This document shows, one piece after another, positions 1 to 7,635 of a stretch of 64,000 nucleotides of DNA. The position numbers were made by a program, and so were the translations under genes. Source of the stretch: Lignipirellula cremea (GTDB lineage Bacteria; Planctomycetota; Planctomycetia; Pirellulales; Pirellulaceae); assembly GCF_007751035.1 (NCBI RefSeq), contig NZ_CP036433.1:124001-188000 (forward strand), in the 5' to 3' direction. Position 1 is the stretch's first letter. Each line of letters opens with the position of its first letter. The notes beneath the pieces were generated by a model. That model had not been told where the DNA came from and made no database searches. It saw only the letters and a program-made list of their open reading frames with translations.

Positions 1-1113
1 CAGACGCGAGACGTCATTCGCCGTCACGACCACATAAACGTCCGCCGTGCGGTCATTCAGCCAGGACAAAAAACTTCCAAACATGCGGGCCGAGACGCCG
101 GAATCGGTTTGCCCCGAACTGGCCAAACCGGCGAACGCCTTTTCGACCTCATCCACCATCACCACACACGGCGCCATCGCTTCGATGGTGCGGATCGCTT
201 GCCGGGTCCGCTCTTCGGTTTGCCCGACCAGGGAGCCCAGGAGGGAACCGACATCGAGCATCAGAACCGGCCGGCCCGTTTCGCGCCCGAGGCATTTGCA
301 GAACTGGCTTTTGCCGCAGCCCGGCGGCGACAGCAACAGCACGCCGCGCGCCTGCTTGCGGGGGTTGTCGCGGCACGGATGCAGCAGCGAGCGTTTACAG
401 AACGCCTTCAAGGCGGCCAAGCCACCCAGCGAGGAAAAGTCTTCGCCGCCCTGATACAGTTCCAGCAGGCCCGTCTTCTTGAGTGTTTGCGTTTTCACAT
501 CCCAGATGGCGCCTGGGCACAGCCTGGCCGAACGCACCAGCGACAGGCTAAAGGCGTTCTCGGCCTCGTAGCGGGTCAGTCCAGCGGCCGCGTCCAGCAC
601 GCGGTCGAGCTCAGATCCTTCCGGTAGTTCGCCCGCTTCGACCGCAATCCCTTGCGCGATCTCGAGCAGTTGTTCCCGGCTAGGCAATTCATGATCGAGG
701 CAGACGAACAGCTTTTCCAGTTCGGTCGGCAAGTTGATGATGGGCGACAAAATCACGATGAACGTGCGATTCACTTTGCCCAGGAGCACTTGGCGAATGA
801 GAGCTTGCACGATCTCGGCCGACTGCAGAAAGCGATGGAAATTTTCGAGGACGAGCAGCACGGCGCCATCGCTGGCCGGCAAGGCGCTGAGCGCTCGCAC
901 GGCGGCCAAAGGATCAGTGCTCGACGCATCGCCGGGCTCACTCTGACCCGGCTGTTGCAGACCGCGATCGATGTTCCAGGTGAGCAGGCGCCAGTTTTCA
1001 GCGCGGCAGAGTTGGGCAATCTCCGTGAGCGCTTCACTCTGTTCCTGGCTTTCGATCCAGATGCCGGGGAAGCAGGCGCGCACGTATTCCGACAGACGCT
1101 CAGCGAGCGACAT
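1..1113 (-). CDS. Ycf46-like AAA ATPase (C-terminus outside window)
   Basis: The frame is open from an ATG at 1113 to the window edge, giving 371 codons without the C-terminus. An AGGAG lies 7 bases before the ATG. The N-terminal 230 residues resemble the Ycf46/Cdc48-like family N-domain (starts MSLAERLSEYVRACFPGIWI). The AAA core follows: Walker A SPPGCGKS near residues 262-269 and Walker B VVMVDEVEKAF near 317-327. Family knowledge: these are chloroplast/cyanobacterial Ycf46-type P-loop ATPases of poorly known function, often encoded next to DUF1257 (Ycf35) and DUF2997, as here. It is the last visible gene of a minus-strand set. A general Cdc48-type AAA protein is the alternative, but the neighbours favour Ycf46. 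Confidence 0.85.
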   Translation of the reverse strand, partial: MSLAERLSEYVRACFPGIWIESQEQSEALTEIAQLCRAENWRLLTWNIDRGLQQPGQSEPGDASSTDPLAAVRALSALPASDGAVLLVLENFHRFLQSAEIVQALIRQVLLGKVNRTFIVILSPIINLPTELEKLFVCLDHELPSREQLLEIAQGIAVEAGELPEGSELDRVLDAAAGLTRYEAENAFSLSLVRSARLCPGAIWDVKTQTLKKTGLLELYQGGEDFSSLGGLAALKAFCKRSLLHPCRDNPRKQARGVLLLSPPGCGKSQFCKCLGRETGRPVLMLDVGSLLGSLVGQTEERTRQAIRTIEAMAPCVVMVDEVEKAFAGLASSGQTDSGVSARMFGSFLSWLNDRTADVYVVVTANDVSRL

Positions 1114-1226
1114 AAGAGACTCCTGAAAGGATGGACTTTGGGGGAATAAACCGCAAACCCAGCAAGGTTTGCGATCGCCTCCAGAACAGAGGCGGAAGCC
1201 GCGTCGGCGGACGCGAGCGGAGCGAG

Positions 1227-1427
1227 CTAACAGCCTTCGTTCAGGCGTTGCTCGTGGGAGCTGGTCGCATGAAATTCGCTGGTGAGCTGTTCGCTCGCTC
1301 GCTGGCCCAGCGCCTGTTCCAGAAAGGCGCTCGCTTCACGGCATGTCGCGCCGTGAAAGCCTTGGGTTTCGACACGCGTTTCGCCGGTAGGGGAAACGAT
1401 GACATCAATAATACGGGGGATTGTCAT
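1227..1427 (-). CDS. DUF2997 family small protein
   Basis: This is a 66-residue protein (starts MTIPRIIDVIVSPTGETRVE) with a stop at 1227-1229. The start at 1427 overlaps the stop of the DUF1257 gene by four bases (ATGA), which suggests translational coupling. A longer reading upstream is possible, but it runs antisense-like through DUF1257. The pattern of an N-terminal beta-strand followed by a TQGFxGxxCxExSxFLExxLG segment fits DUF2997. Family knowledge: DUF2997 proteins are small and co-occur with DUF1257; their function is unknown. The 113-base gap to the AAA gene shows no other ORF. Confidence 0.75.
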   Translation of the reverse strand: MTIPRIIDVIVSPTGETRVETQGFHGATCREASAFLEQALGQRASEQLTSEFHATSSHEQRLNEGC

Positions 1428-1792
1428 ACGGCGGCTCCGACCTGGAGGGACAGTTTGATCGAACCGTCCGCCAGGGCTTGCTCGGTCACGGAATACCCTT
1501 TCTTGCGAGCTTCCAGACGAGTTTTTTCGACGCTGTACATTTGCAGCAGGCGGTCCAACTCGCATTGCTCGCCCCACCTGCCGCTAAAGTTGTCGTACTG
1601 CAATTGGCCGCTAGTCAAGTCGCAGACGACCGGGTAACGCCAACTCGGTAGTTCAACGCCGAGCCCGGTCGCCGCGGCGCCAAATAGCTGAAACACGCCT
1701 TGCTTCGGTTCGGGTAATTTCAATCGCGAGCAAGCGGCGATCACCGCTGCGGCGTCGCGCACTTCGGTTTGAATTTGAACAATGTGGGACAA
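1424..1792 (-). CDS. DUF1257 (Ycf35-like) protein
   Basis: This is a 122-residue protein (starts MSHIVQIQTEVRDAAAVIAA). The opening SHIVQIQTEVRD, a central Tyr-Pro-Val-Val-Cys-Asp segment, and the C-terminal QMYSVEKTRLEARKKGYSV with basic residues are typical of DUF1257/Ycf35. It is about the usual family length of 120-130 residues. Ycf35 is encoded in some algal plastids and in cyanobacteria; its biochemical role is not established. Together with the downstream DUF2997 and Ycf46-like genes it forms a conserved three-gene module. No cofactor-binding motif is obvious. Confidence 0.8.
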   Translation of the reverse strand: MSHIVQIQTEVRDAAAVIAACSRLKLPEPKQGVFQLFGAAATGLGVELPSWRYPVVCDLTSGQLQYDNFSGRWGEQCELDRLLQMYSVEKTRLEARKKGYSVTEQALADGSIKLSLQVGAAV

Positions 1793-1837
1793 ATTTCGGG
1801 ACTCCTCTAAAGGGAAAGGAAGAACTTGGCAAGGAAC

Positions 1838-2051
1838 TTATGGGGCAGCTGACGGCGGTATCTGTGACTCGACCGTAACCCGCAGCACGAGCGGTCCGAT
1901 AGACGGCTTCGTGACGGAATAGACCAGCAGATCGTTGGGAGCGAGCGAAGGGTCGGCGTGGCGTGAAGTAACCGCCTGCACCTCGGGCCAGAATTGGCGA
2001 TGAGCAATCAGGCTCTTGGTAGAGGCATTCGATGAATTCGACTTCCGTCAT
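1838..2051 (-). pseudogene. Small ORF broken by a frameshift, upstream of the DUF1257 module
   Basis: The frame starting at 2051 reads MTEVEFIECLYQEP and then becomes unlikely. Shifting one base near 2008-2012 gives a coherent continuation (LIAHRQFWPEVQAVTSRHAD, then LAPNDLLVYSVTKPSIGPLV) that ends at a TAA at 1838-1840. The joined product would be about 70 residues. I do not recognise the family. Its position directly before DUF1257 suggests it was a fourth member of the module. Either a real mutation or a sequencing error could explain the shift. Confidence 0.5.
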
Positions 2052-2583
2052 AAGTCCTCCGAGTGGGAAGGAGTTGTCATCGATCAATTCTTGGAGATGG
2101 TTTTTTCCATCTCGACAGGCCCGCGAATCGTCATGAACGGCGACACTAAGACCAACAAGATCAACGCTGACGGCTATGCTGGTTGCCATCAAGTATTTTG
2201 CCCCGTTTCGTCCCAATATTTAGGTGTTTTCGGGCTATTGGGAAGTGATACGGCTCATCGGTTCATCGCGTCAACGCCCGTCGAATAGTGCAGCACTGGG
2301 CGGGGTTGTTGGCGCCATTCAAAAGTGCAGCGATCCTGTGAGCCGCTTGCTGAACGCCCTCTTCAGGCGAGGGACGAAAGAACCCGTTGAGCAAACAACG
2401 CCTCATTTTAGAAGGCAGCGAATCGCAAGAATCTAAGCTGAGTTTGCCACTGAAGAGGCCGTCTGTGGCGGCGTGCTGTCCTGCGATTCTTCAAAATCGA
2501 CCAACTCTTATTTGAGTACGCCGATGAGTTACGGTACAAGAACGACAGCCGAGCGACCCCCCTTACTTACCTGGGATTTGAGC
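2052..2583. other. Intergenic stretch without a convincing gene
   Basis: No supported gene was seen. The stretch separates the divergent minus-strand module from the plus-strand cytochrome gene, so it should hold both promoters, but I could not place them. Two short GTGCAGC-containing segments near 2287 and 2328 are repeated within it and recall degenerate IS ends; this is a weak resemblance only. Confidence 0.4.
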
Positions 2584-4278
2584 ATGCACCTTTTTTTATT
2601 GGCGATCGTTTTTTATACAGCCGTCTGCGCGAGCAGTCTGCCGGCGCTGGCGGCCGAACCCGATGACCCGGCCCTGCTCGCTGCGTATCGCGATGCGGCG
2701 ATGAACTCAGGCGACGCCGCCCGAGGCGCGACGGTGTTTGCATCCAAGCAGGCGGCCTGTATCAAATGCCACGCTGTGGCCGGCAAAGAGCGGATGGCCG
2801 GTCCCGATCTGGCAGTGATCGGCGACAAGTACACGCGCGAGCAACTCATCCAAGCGGTTCTTGAGCCAAGCCTCACCATTCATCCGGACTATGCCGCGCA
2901 CGTGTTCCGCACCACCAACGGCAAGGTTTACACAGGCGTGCTGCGCCGGCGAACCGACCAGGAGATACAACTGCTCGACGCCGAAGGCAAACTGGTGCGG
3001 ATTCCGTTGGCCGAAGTCGATGAGCAGCAACCGAGCAAGAATTCGCTCATGCCGGCCGCAGTCTATAAGACCGTCGAAGTCGACGCGTTCGCCGATTTGA
3101 TCGCCTATCTGACGACGCTCAAGCAGCAAGAAGGCGATCCGCATCCGGGCATGCCGTCGGTAATTCAGGAACTCGCTAAGCCGATTCGCCTCACGCCGCT
3201 GCATACGGAGCAGATGCGATTCGATCATCCTGTGTGCATCATGGCCAAGCCGGGCGCGCAGAATCAGTTTTTGATCGTCGAGCAAAAAACTCGCAAGATT
3301 TGGCTGCTGGAAAAGAACTCCCAAGGCGACCGCAAAGAACTGTTCGCCGATCTCAGCTCAGAATCGCTTACAGGCGAGTTCGAAGGGGTGATGTGCCTGG
3401 CCTTTCACCCGAACTTTCTGAAGAACCGCAAATACTATCTGAACTACCATGTGCGCGAGGAAGGCATTTTCTCCCCGGTCATTGTCGAACGCCAGGCGAC
3501 GGAGGATTTGAGCTGCGACGCGGGCGGCGTTTCCAAGCGTCTCCTGCGCATCAAGCAGCCGACTGATCTGCACTGGGGCGGCATGGTGGCGTTCGGCCCC
3601 GACGGATACTTGTACATTGGCGCCGGCGACGGCGGGCCGCAGGAAGACCCCGACGGCAACGGTCAAAACCTCAGCAATTTTCTGGGGAAGATTCTGCGGA
3701 TTGATGTCGATCATGCCAGCGCGGGAAAACCGTACGCGATCCCTCAAACCAATCCCTTCAAAAAAGCCGCCGACGGCGCACTGCCGGAGATCTGGGCCTA
3801 TGGCATGCGGATGCCGTGGCGGTTTAGTTGGGATGCCAAGACAGGCGACCTGTGGGTCGGCAATATCGGCCAAGATCTGTTTGAAGAGGTGCTCATCGCC
3901 CGGGTCGGCGAAAACCACGGCTGGAATGTCTATGAGGGCTTCATGCCGTTCTCGGAACAGTATCGTCGCGAAGACGAAAAGTACGTTCCGCCTGTCGTTT
4001 CCTATCGCCGTAAATACGGCGTCTCGGTGACGGGCGGGTATGTTTACCGCGGAAGTCGCAGTCCTTCTTATGTCGGCGCTTATATCTTCGGCGACTTCGA
4101 ATCGAAGCGGCTCTGGGCTCTCACGCAAAAGGACGGCAAACTCGACAAGATCCGCCAGATCGGCGTCTGCCCCGAAAAACCCGCCTCGTTCGGCATCGAC
4201 AGCGAAGGCGAACTCTTCGTCGTCGGTTACCAAGGAACCATCTACCGCCTGTTACTCGAAGATTCGGTCTTCGAGTAA
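2584..4278 (+). CDS. Secreted c-type cytochrome fused to a glucose/sorbosone dehydrogenase-like propeller
   Basis: The reading frame opens at 2473, but I choose the ATG at 2584 because it begins a signal peptide (MHLFLLAIVFYTAVCASSLP, cut near ALAAEP). The product is about 564 residues. CIKCH at residues 59-63 is a heme c site. It is followed by GPDL and a later SLMP methionine, matching the Pirellula/Verrucomicrobium heme-binding domain. From about residue 200 onward is a PQQ-type soluble glucose/sorbosone dehydrogenase propeller (GAGDGGPQEDPDGNGQ, WAYGMRMPWRFSWD, GNIGQDLFEEV). Family knowledge suggests periplasmic oxidation of a sugar or alcohol with electrons passed to heme. Substrate unknown. 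It stands alone on this strand. Confidence 0.85.
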   Translation: MHLFLLAIVFYTAVCASSLPALAAEPDDPALLAAYRDAAMNSGDAARGATVFASKQAACIKCHAVAGKERMAGPDLAVIGDKYTREQLIQAVLEPSLTIHPDYAAHVFRTTNGKVYTGVLRRRTDQEIQLLDAEGKLVRIPLAEVDEQQPSKNSLMPAAVYKTVEVDAFADLIAYLTTLKQQEGDPHPGMPSVIQELAKPIRLTPLHTEQMRFDHPVCIMAKPGAQNQFLIVEQKTRKIWLLEKNSQGDRKELFADLSSESLTGEFEGVMCLAFHPNFLKNRKYYLNYHVREEGIFSPVIVERQATEDLSCDAGGVSKRLLRIKQPTDLHWGGMVAFGPDGYLYIGAGDGGPQEDPDGNGQNLSNFLGKILRIDVDHASAGKPYAIPQTNPFKKAADGALPEIWAYGMRMPWRFSWDAKTGDLWVGNIGQDLFEEVLIARVGENHGWNVYEGFMPFSEQYRREDEKYVPPVVSYRRKYGVSVTGGYVYRGSRSPSYVGAYIFGDFESKRLWALTQKDGKLDKIRQIGVCPEKPASFGIDSEGELFVVGYQGTIYRLLLEDSVFE

Positions 4279-4396
4279 CAGGCGGTGAAGGTTAGCGCCG
4301 TAGTAGGGCGTTAACACGCCAAAAGCTGCCAGACCGCTGATTTGCCAGCTTCTGGTTGATCGCCGCGGCTACGGCGCAAACCAGTCGCCACGCCGT

Positions 4397-4773
4397 GTCG
4401 GGCGTCGCGATCGTGGTCAACTCCCGCAAGGTCCGGCGTCCCAGCAACTTACCTTTGACGGCCAAAATCCGCCGCTGGTCGTCTTTAATTACGATGCGTT
4501 TCTTGCCCATCTGTTTAAGCGGGGGCTGGATCTGATCGTTCTAGAACTCGATGATCTGTTGCTGCCGGTGATGAATCCAACCCGTGAGGAGCAACTGCCA
4601 AGGTTGAAGTACGAAATTCATGGACTACCCCACTGCCGTGGTGCTGGTAGAGGTCGACCAGCAGAATTGCCTCCCCAAGTCCGGCTGTCAATGGCCGAAT
4701 TTGGGATGTTTCAAGCCTTGGTAACCTCATTCTAGGCCTGCACTTGTCATTCGGCTGAATATTTTGACCCTAC
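4397..4773 (-). mobile_element. IS-A fragment 1 (5' end of the element)
   Basis: This is the left end of the repeated integrase-type element called IS-A. The terminus GTAGGGTCAAAATATTC reads leftwards from 4773. The N-terminal transposase segment (KDDQRRILAVKG, TLRELTTI) is recognisable but degraded, and similarity stops near 4397 just after TPDT. Between 4279 and 4396 the minus strand stays open (AINQKLANQRSGSFWRVNAL), but I do not recognise it. The left terminus directly abuts the broken interior of IS-A fragment 2. Confidence 0.75.
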
Positions 4774-5678
4774 GGGAAGGCCCGACAGAACTTCGTGTCG
4801 CGGTCCATGAGCAGGTAACGCTTGCCGAGTAGAAAGCCCTCGTAGTCGGTCAAGTTCCTGGCGATCTGCGTCATCCACGGCTCATCGGGATGGGGAGTGC
4901 AGCCGGCAAAGTGGACGCGGCGCGTCTTGAGTGCGATCACGAACAGCAAGTAATAGGTGACCAATCCGGCCTTGGTCCAGACTTCAATTGTCGTGAAATC
5001 AATCGCCGCTAAAACGTCCCAATGTGCCTTGAGAAAGGTGGCCCAGGTGGTCTGGCGCTGGCGGTCAGGAGCCGGTTCGATGAGGACGTTGCCCACCGTC
5101 GAGTCGGAGATGTGATAACCGACGTTGGCTAATGCGCCCTGAATTCGGTCGTAGCTCAGGAGGGGTTTTCCTGGGCGAACCGCAGGATCAGATCCACGAT
5201 TACCTGGCGGATCTGCGGTCTGCCGACGGATTTGCGTTTCTCGTTTTGGTCCCACTCTATCGCCACCAGTTCGCGATGCCAGCGGAGAATCGTGTCGGGC
5301 GTCACGATCGTGATCAACTTCCGCAAGGTCTTCCGGCCGAGCGCCTTGCCTTTGACGGCCAAAATCCGCCGCTGGTCGTCGGTCAAGCTAATGCGTTTCT
5401 CGCCCAATTGGCTGGGCAGGGACCGGATCTGATCGTTCTGGAATTCGATGATTTGTTGTTGCCGGTGATGAATCCAACCGGAGAGGATGGCGAACAGCAA
5501 CTGCCAAGGTTGAAGCACGAAGCTCATGAAATACCCCACTGCCGTGGTGCTGGTAGAGGTCAGCCAGCAGAATTGCCTCCCGAAGTCCGGCTGTCAATGG
5601 CCGAATTTGAGATGTTTCTAGCTTGGTAACCTCATTCTAGGCCTGCACTTGTCATTCGGCTGAATATTTTGACCGTAC
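4774..5678 (-). mobile_element. IS-A fragment 2 (5' two thirds, frameshifted transposase)
   Basis: The left terminus is at 5678 (GTACGGTCAAAATATTC on the minus strand). The transposase reads MSFVLQPWQLLFAIL at the N-terminus to FAQENPS, loses one base near 5155 (where the intact copy reads WGYDR), and resumes as YDRIQGALANVGYHIS through to MDRDTKF, ending at 4774. The KQHG residues after GNVL are also missing. The last third of the transposase and the right terminus are gone, replaced by the left end of fragment 1. Non-functional. Confidence 0.8.
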
Positions 5679-5838
5679 GGTTCCCAGTCGCGCCAGCCAC
5701 CAACGTCCGCCCGCCATCAATGCGTGCGAGCAACTTCGCCCGGCGTTCCGCGAACTCTTCAGCAGTGAAGTCCTGTCGCACCAGCCCCCGCCGCCCGATG
5801 GATTCGGACGACACCACTTCAGTCCCACTCGCTGTCAT
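5679..5838 (-). pseudogene. Aminopeptidase P-like N-terminal stump cut by IS-A
   Basis: From the ATG at 5838 the minus strand reads about 53 residues, including FTAEEFAERRAKLLARIDGG and a following TLVAGA segment. This is the usual beginning of the creatinase/aminopeptidase P N-terminal domain of M24 Xaa-Pro peptidases. The frame then enters the IS-A terminus at 5678. Nothing resembling the metal-binding catalytic domain lies beyond the element. The assignment rests on a short N-terminal pattern, so it is tentative. Confidence 0.5.
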
Positions 5839-6110
5839 GCAACAACCCCCATCCTAAGTTCCGTGGCGCCCCGTTTAAGTTGAGCCTCGTGGGCGCCAGC
5901 AACGCCCTGCTTCCTGATATTGCCAGATAAACTGCCGACGAGCAATGTGTCGCAACCTGACTTCGTACAATATCCAAGTTCGTTGCAGTAGCTACCACAC
6001 CCCAATTCGGCGCGGGCTTGCTACTCCGCGTTGTTTGGTCTTTCCTTGAACACTACCGCGACCTGTGGGCCGCTCTCAGCTTGCGAGTGTTGTTCGGATG
6101 CTTCCCCTGG
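5839..6110. other. Intergenic, no gene seen
   Basis: No supported coding sequence or clear structural repeat was seen in these 272 bases between the aminopeptidase stump and the DUF1501 stop codon. Confidence 0.4.
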
Positions 6111-7535
6111 CTACGCCAGGAGTTTTTTCACTACCTGGCCGGCGACGCCGGTGAGGCGGACGTCGAAGCCGCCGAAGCGGAAGGTCAGCTGTTCGTGGTC
6201 GATGCCTAGCTGATGCAGGATTGTCGCATGAATATCGTGGATCGTCAGCGGATCGGCCGCGACTGCATTGCCGAAGTCGTCGGTCTCTCCGTACGCCTGG
6301 CCGCCGCGAAAGCCGCCGCCTGCAAGAAAGATGCTGTACCCGTTCACATGGTGGTCGCGGCCGCAACCGTCGCTGATCTTGGTGGTATGCGGAGTACGGC
6401 CCATTTCGCCCGCCCAAACGATTAGCGTTTCGTCGAGCAGTCCCCGCTGCTTCAGATCGGCTAGCAACGCGGCGACCGGCTGATCGGTGATGCGAGCGTT
6501 CTCGCCGTGGTGTTTTTGCAACTGGCTATGCTGGTCCCACGGCGAGTTGTTGCTGTGCGTCAGCGGGCAAGTGATCTCGACAAACCGCACGCCGGCCTCG
6601 ACCAGGCGCCGCGCCCGAAGGCATTGCAGGCTGTAATACTTCTGATGTTCGTTCTGGCGATCGAGTCCGTAAAGGCGCCGCGTGCTCTCGCTTTCGTCGC
6701 GAACGTCGGCGAGTTGCGGAATCGCGGATTGCATGCGAAACGCCGTTTCGTAGTTGTCGATGGCGGCCTCGATCGCTTGGCCCTCGGCGCTGCTGGCCGC
6801 CAGTTCTTCGTCTTGTTCGCGAAGCAGCGACAGCTTGCGCCGCTGGATCGCAGCAGAGTCGGCGGGAACAATGTTGTCGACCGTCGCTCCGCGCGGCCGC
6901 AGCAGGGTCGCTCCCGTGGTGGCTGGCAGAAAGGCGCTAGCGAAATTCTCAAAGCCGCCGTTGGGAATCCAGTCGTTGTTCAACAAGACATAGCCCGGCA
7001 GGTTCTGGTTCTCTGTTCCCAGCCCATAGAGCACCCAGGAGCCCAGGCTTGGCGCCTGACCGGTGACCCGGCCCGTATGCAGCAGCAGACTTTGTTGCCC
7101 ATGCAGCGGCTGGATGCCTACCAGCGAACGGACGACGCACAAATCGTCTGCGGCGGCGGCTAAATGGGGGAGCAGGTCGCTCGCCCAAAGACCGCTATCG
7201 CCCCGTTGTTGAAATTTCCAAGGACTGCCGAGCCAGACGCGATCGGCTTTGCTTTGCGAGAGTTTGGACACGGCTCCGGCGCCAATTTTCTCCCCATGAT
7301 GCCGGGCCAAAGCGGGCTTGTAGTCCCACGTATCCACATGGCTGGGACCGCCGTCCATGAAGCAGAAAATGACATTCTTCGCCTTGGCCGGAAATTGCGC
7401 ACCGGCCGGCGCTAAGGGCTCCGCATAGGCTCGATCTGACATCAACCCCGCCAACGCCAGTAGGCCGAAACTGCCGGAAGCAGCGAGCAGATCTCGCCGG
7501 GACGGCGATGCGTCGGGAAACAGGCGAACATCCAT
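6111..7535 (-). CDS. DUF1501 family secreted protein
   Basis: This 474-residue protein has a twin-arginine-type leader (SRRDLLAASGSFGLLALAGL). It shows the usual DUF1501 landmarks: FCFMDGGPSHVDTWDYKP near the start of the mature part, HGQQSLLLHTGR, and LIVWAGEMGRTPHT with GRDHHVNGYSIFLAGGGF in the C-terminal half. The fold is alkaline-phosphatase/sulfatase-like, but the substrate is unknown. The gene lies 100 bases downstream of the large DUF1553 gene on the same strand, the standard planctomycete pairing, so the two are probably co-transcribed and exported together. Confidence 0.93.
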   Translation of the reverse strand: MDVRLFPDASPSRRDLLAASGSFGLLALAGLMSDRAYAEPLAPAGAQFPAKAKNVIFCFMDGGPSHVDTWDYKPALARHHGEKIGAGAVSKLSQSKADRVWLGSPWKFQQRGDSGLWASDLLPHLAAAADDLCVVRSLVGIQPLHGQQSLLLHTGRVTGQAPSLGSWVLYGLGTENQNLPGYVLLNNDWIPNGGFENFASAFLPATTGATLLRPRGATVDNIVPADSAAIQRRKLSLLREQDEELAASSAEGQAIEAAIDNYETAFRMQSAIPQLADVRDESESTRRLYGLDRQNEHQKYYSLQCLRARRLVEAGVRFVEITCPLTHSNNSPWDQHSQLQKHHGENARITDQPVAALLADLKQRGLLDETLIVWAGEMGRTPHTTKISDGCGRDHHVNGYSIFLAGGGFRGGQAYGETDDFGNAVAADPLTIHDIHATILHQLGIDHEQLTFRFGGFDVRLTGVAGQVVKKLLA

Positions 7536-7635
7536 CGATCACCTCGGTCGTCAGGTAAACGCAATAAAACGTTGAAGAAACGCGGCCGGCAAAAGTGAAG
7601 CACGTCGATTTCTGCCAGGCGGACTCCACTCTCTG

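Noticed and set aside
1-627. Plus-strand open frames of 135-172 residues at the left edge
   Set aside because: They are antisense to the AAA ATPase, whose Walker motifs and ribosome binding site are on the minus strand.
3358-4233. A 291-residue open frame on the minus strand
   Set aside because: Antisense to the propeller domain of the cytochrome/dehydrogenase gene, whose motifs are clear.
4279-4396. A gene in the minus-strand frame AINQKLANQRSGSFWRVNAL
   Set aside because: It is only about 30 residues and continues from a decayed transposase; no family was recognised.
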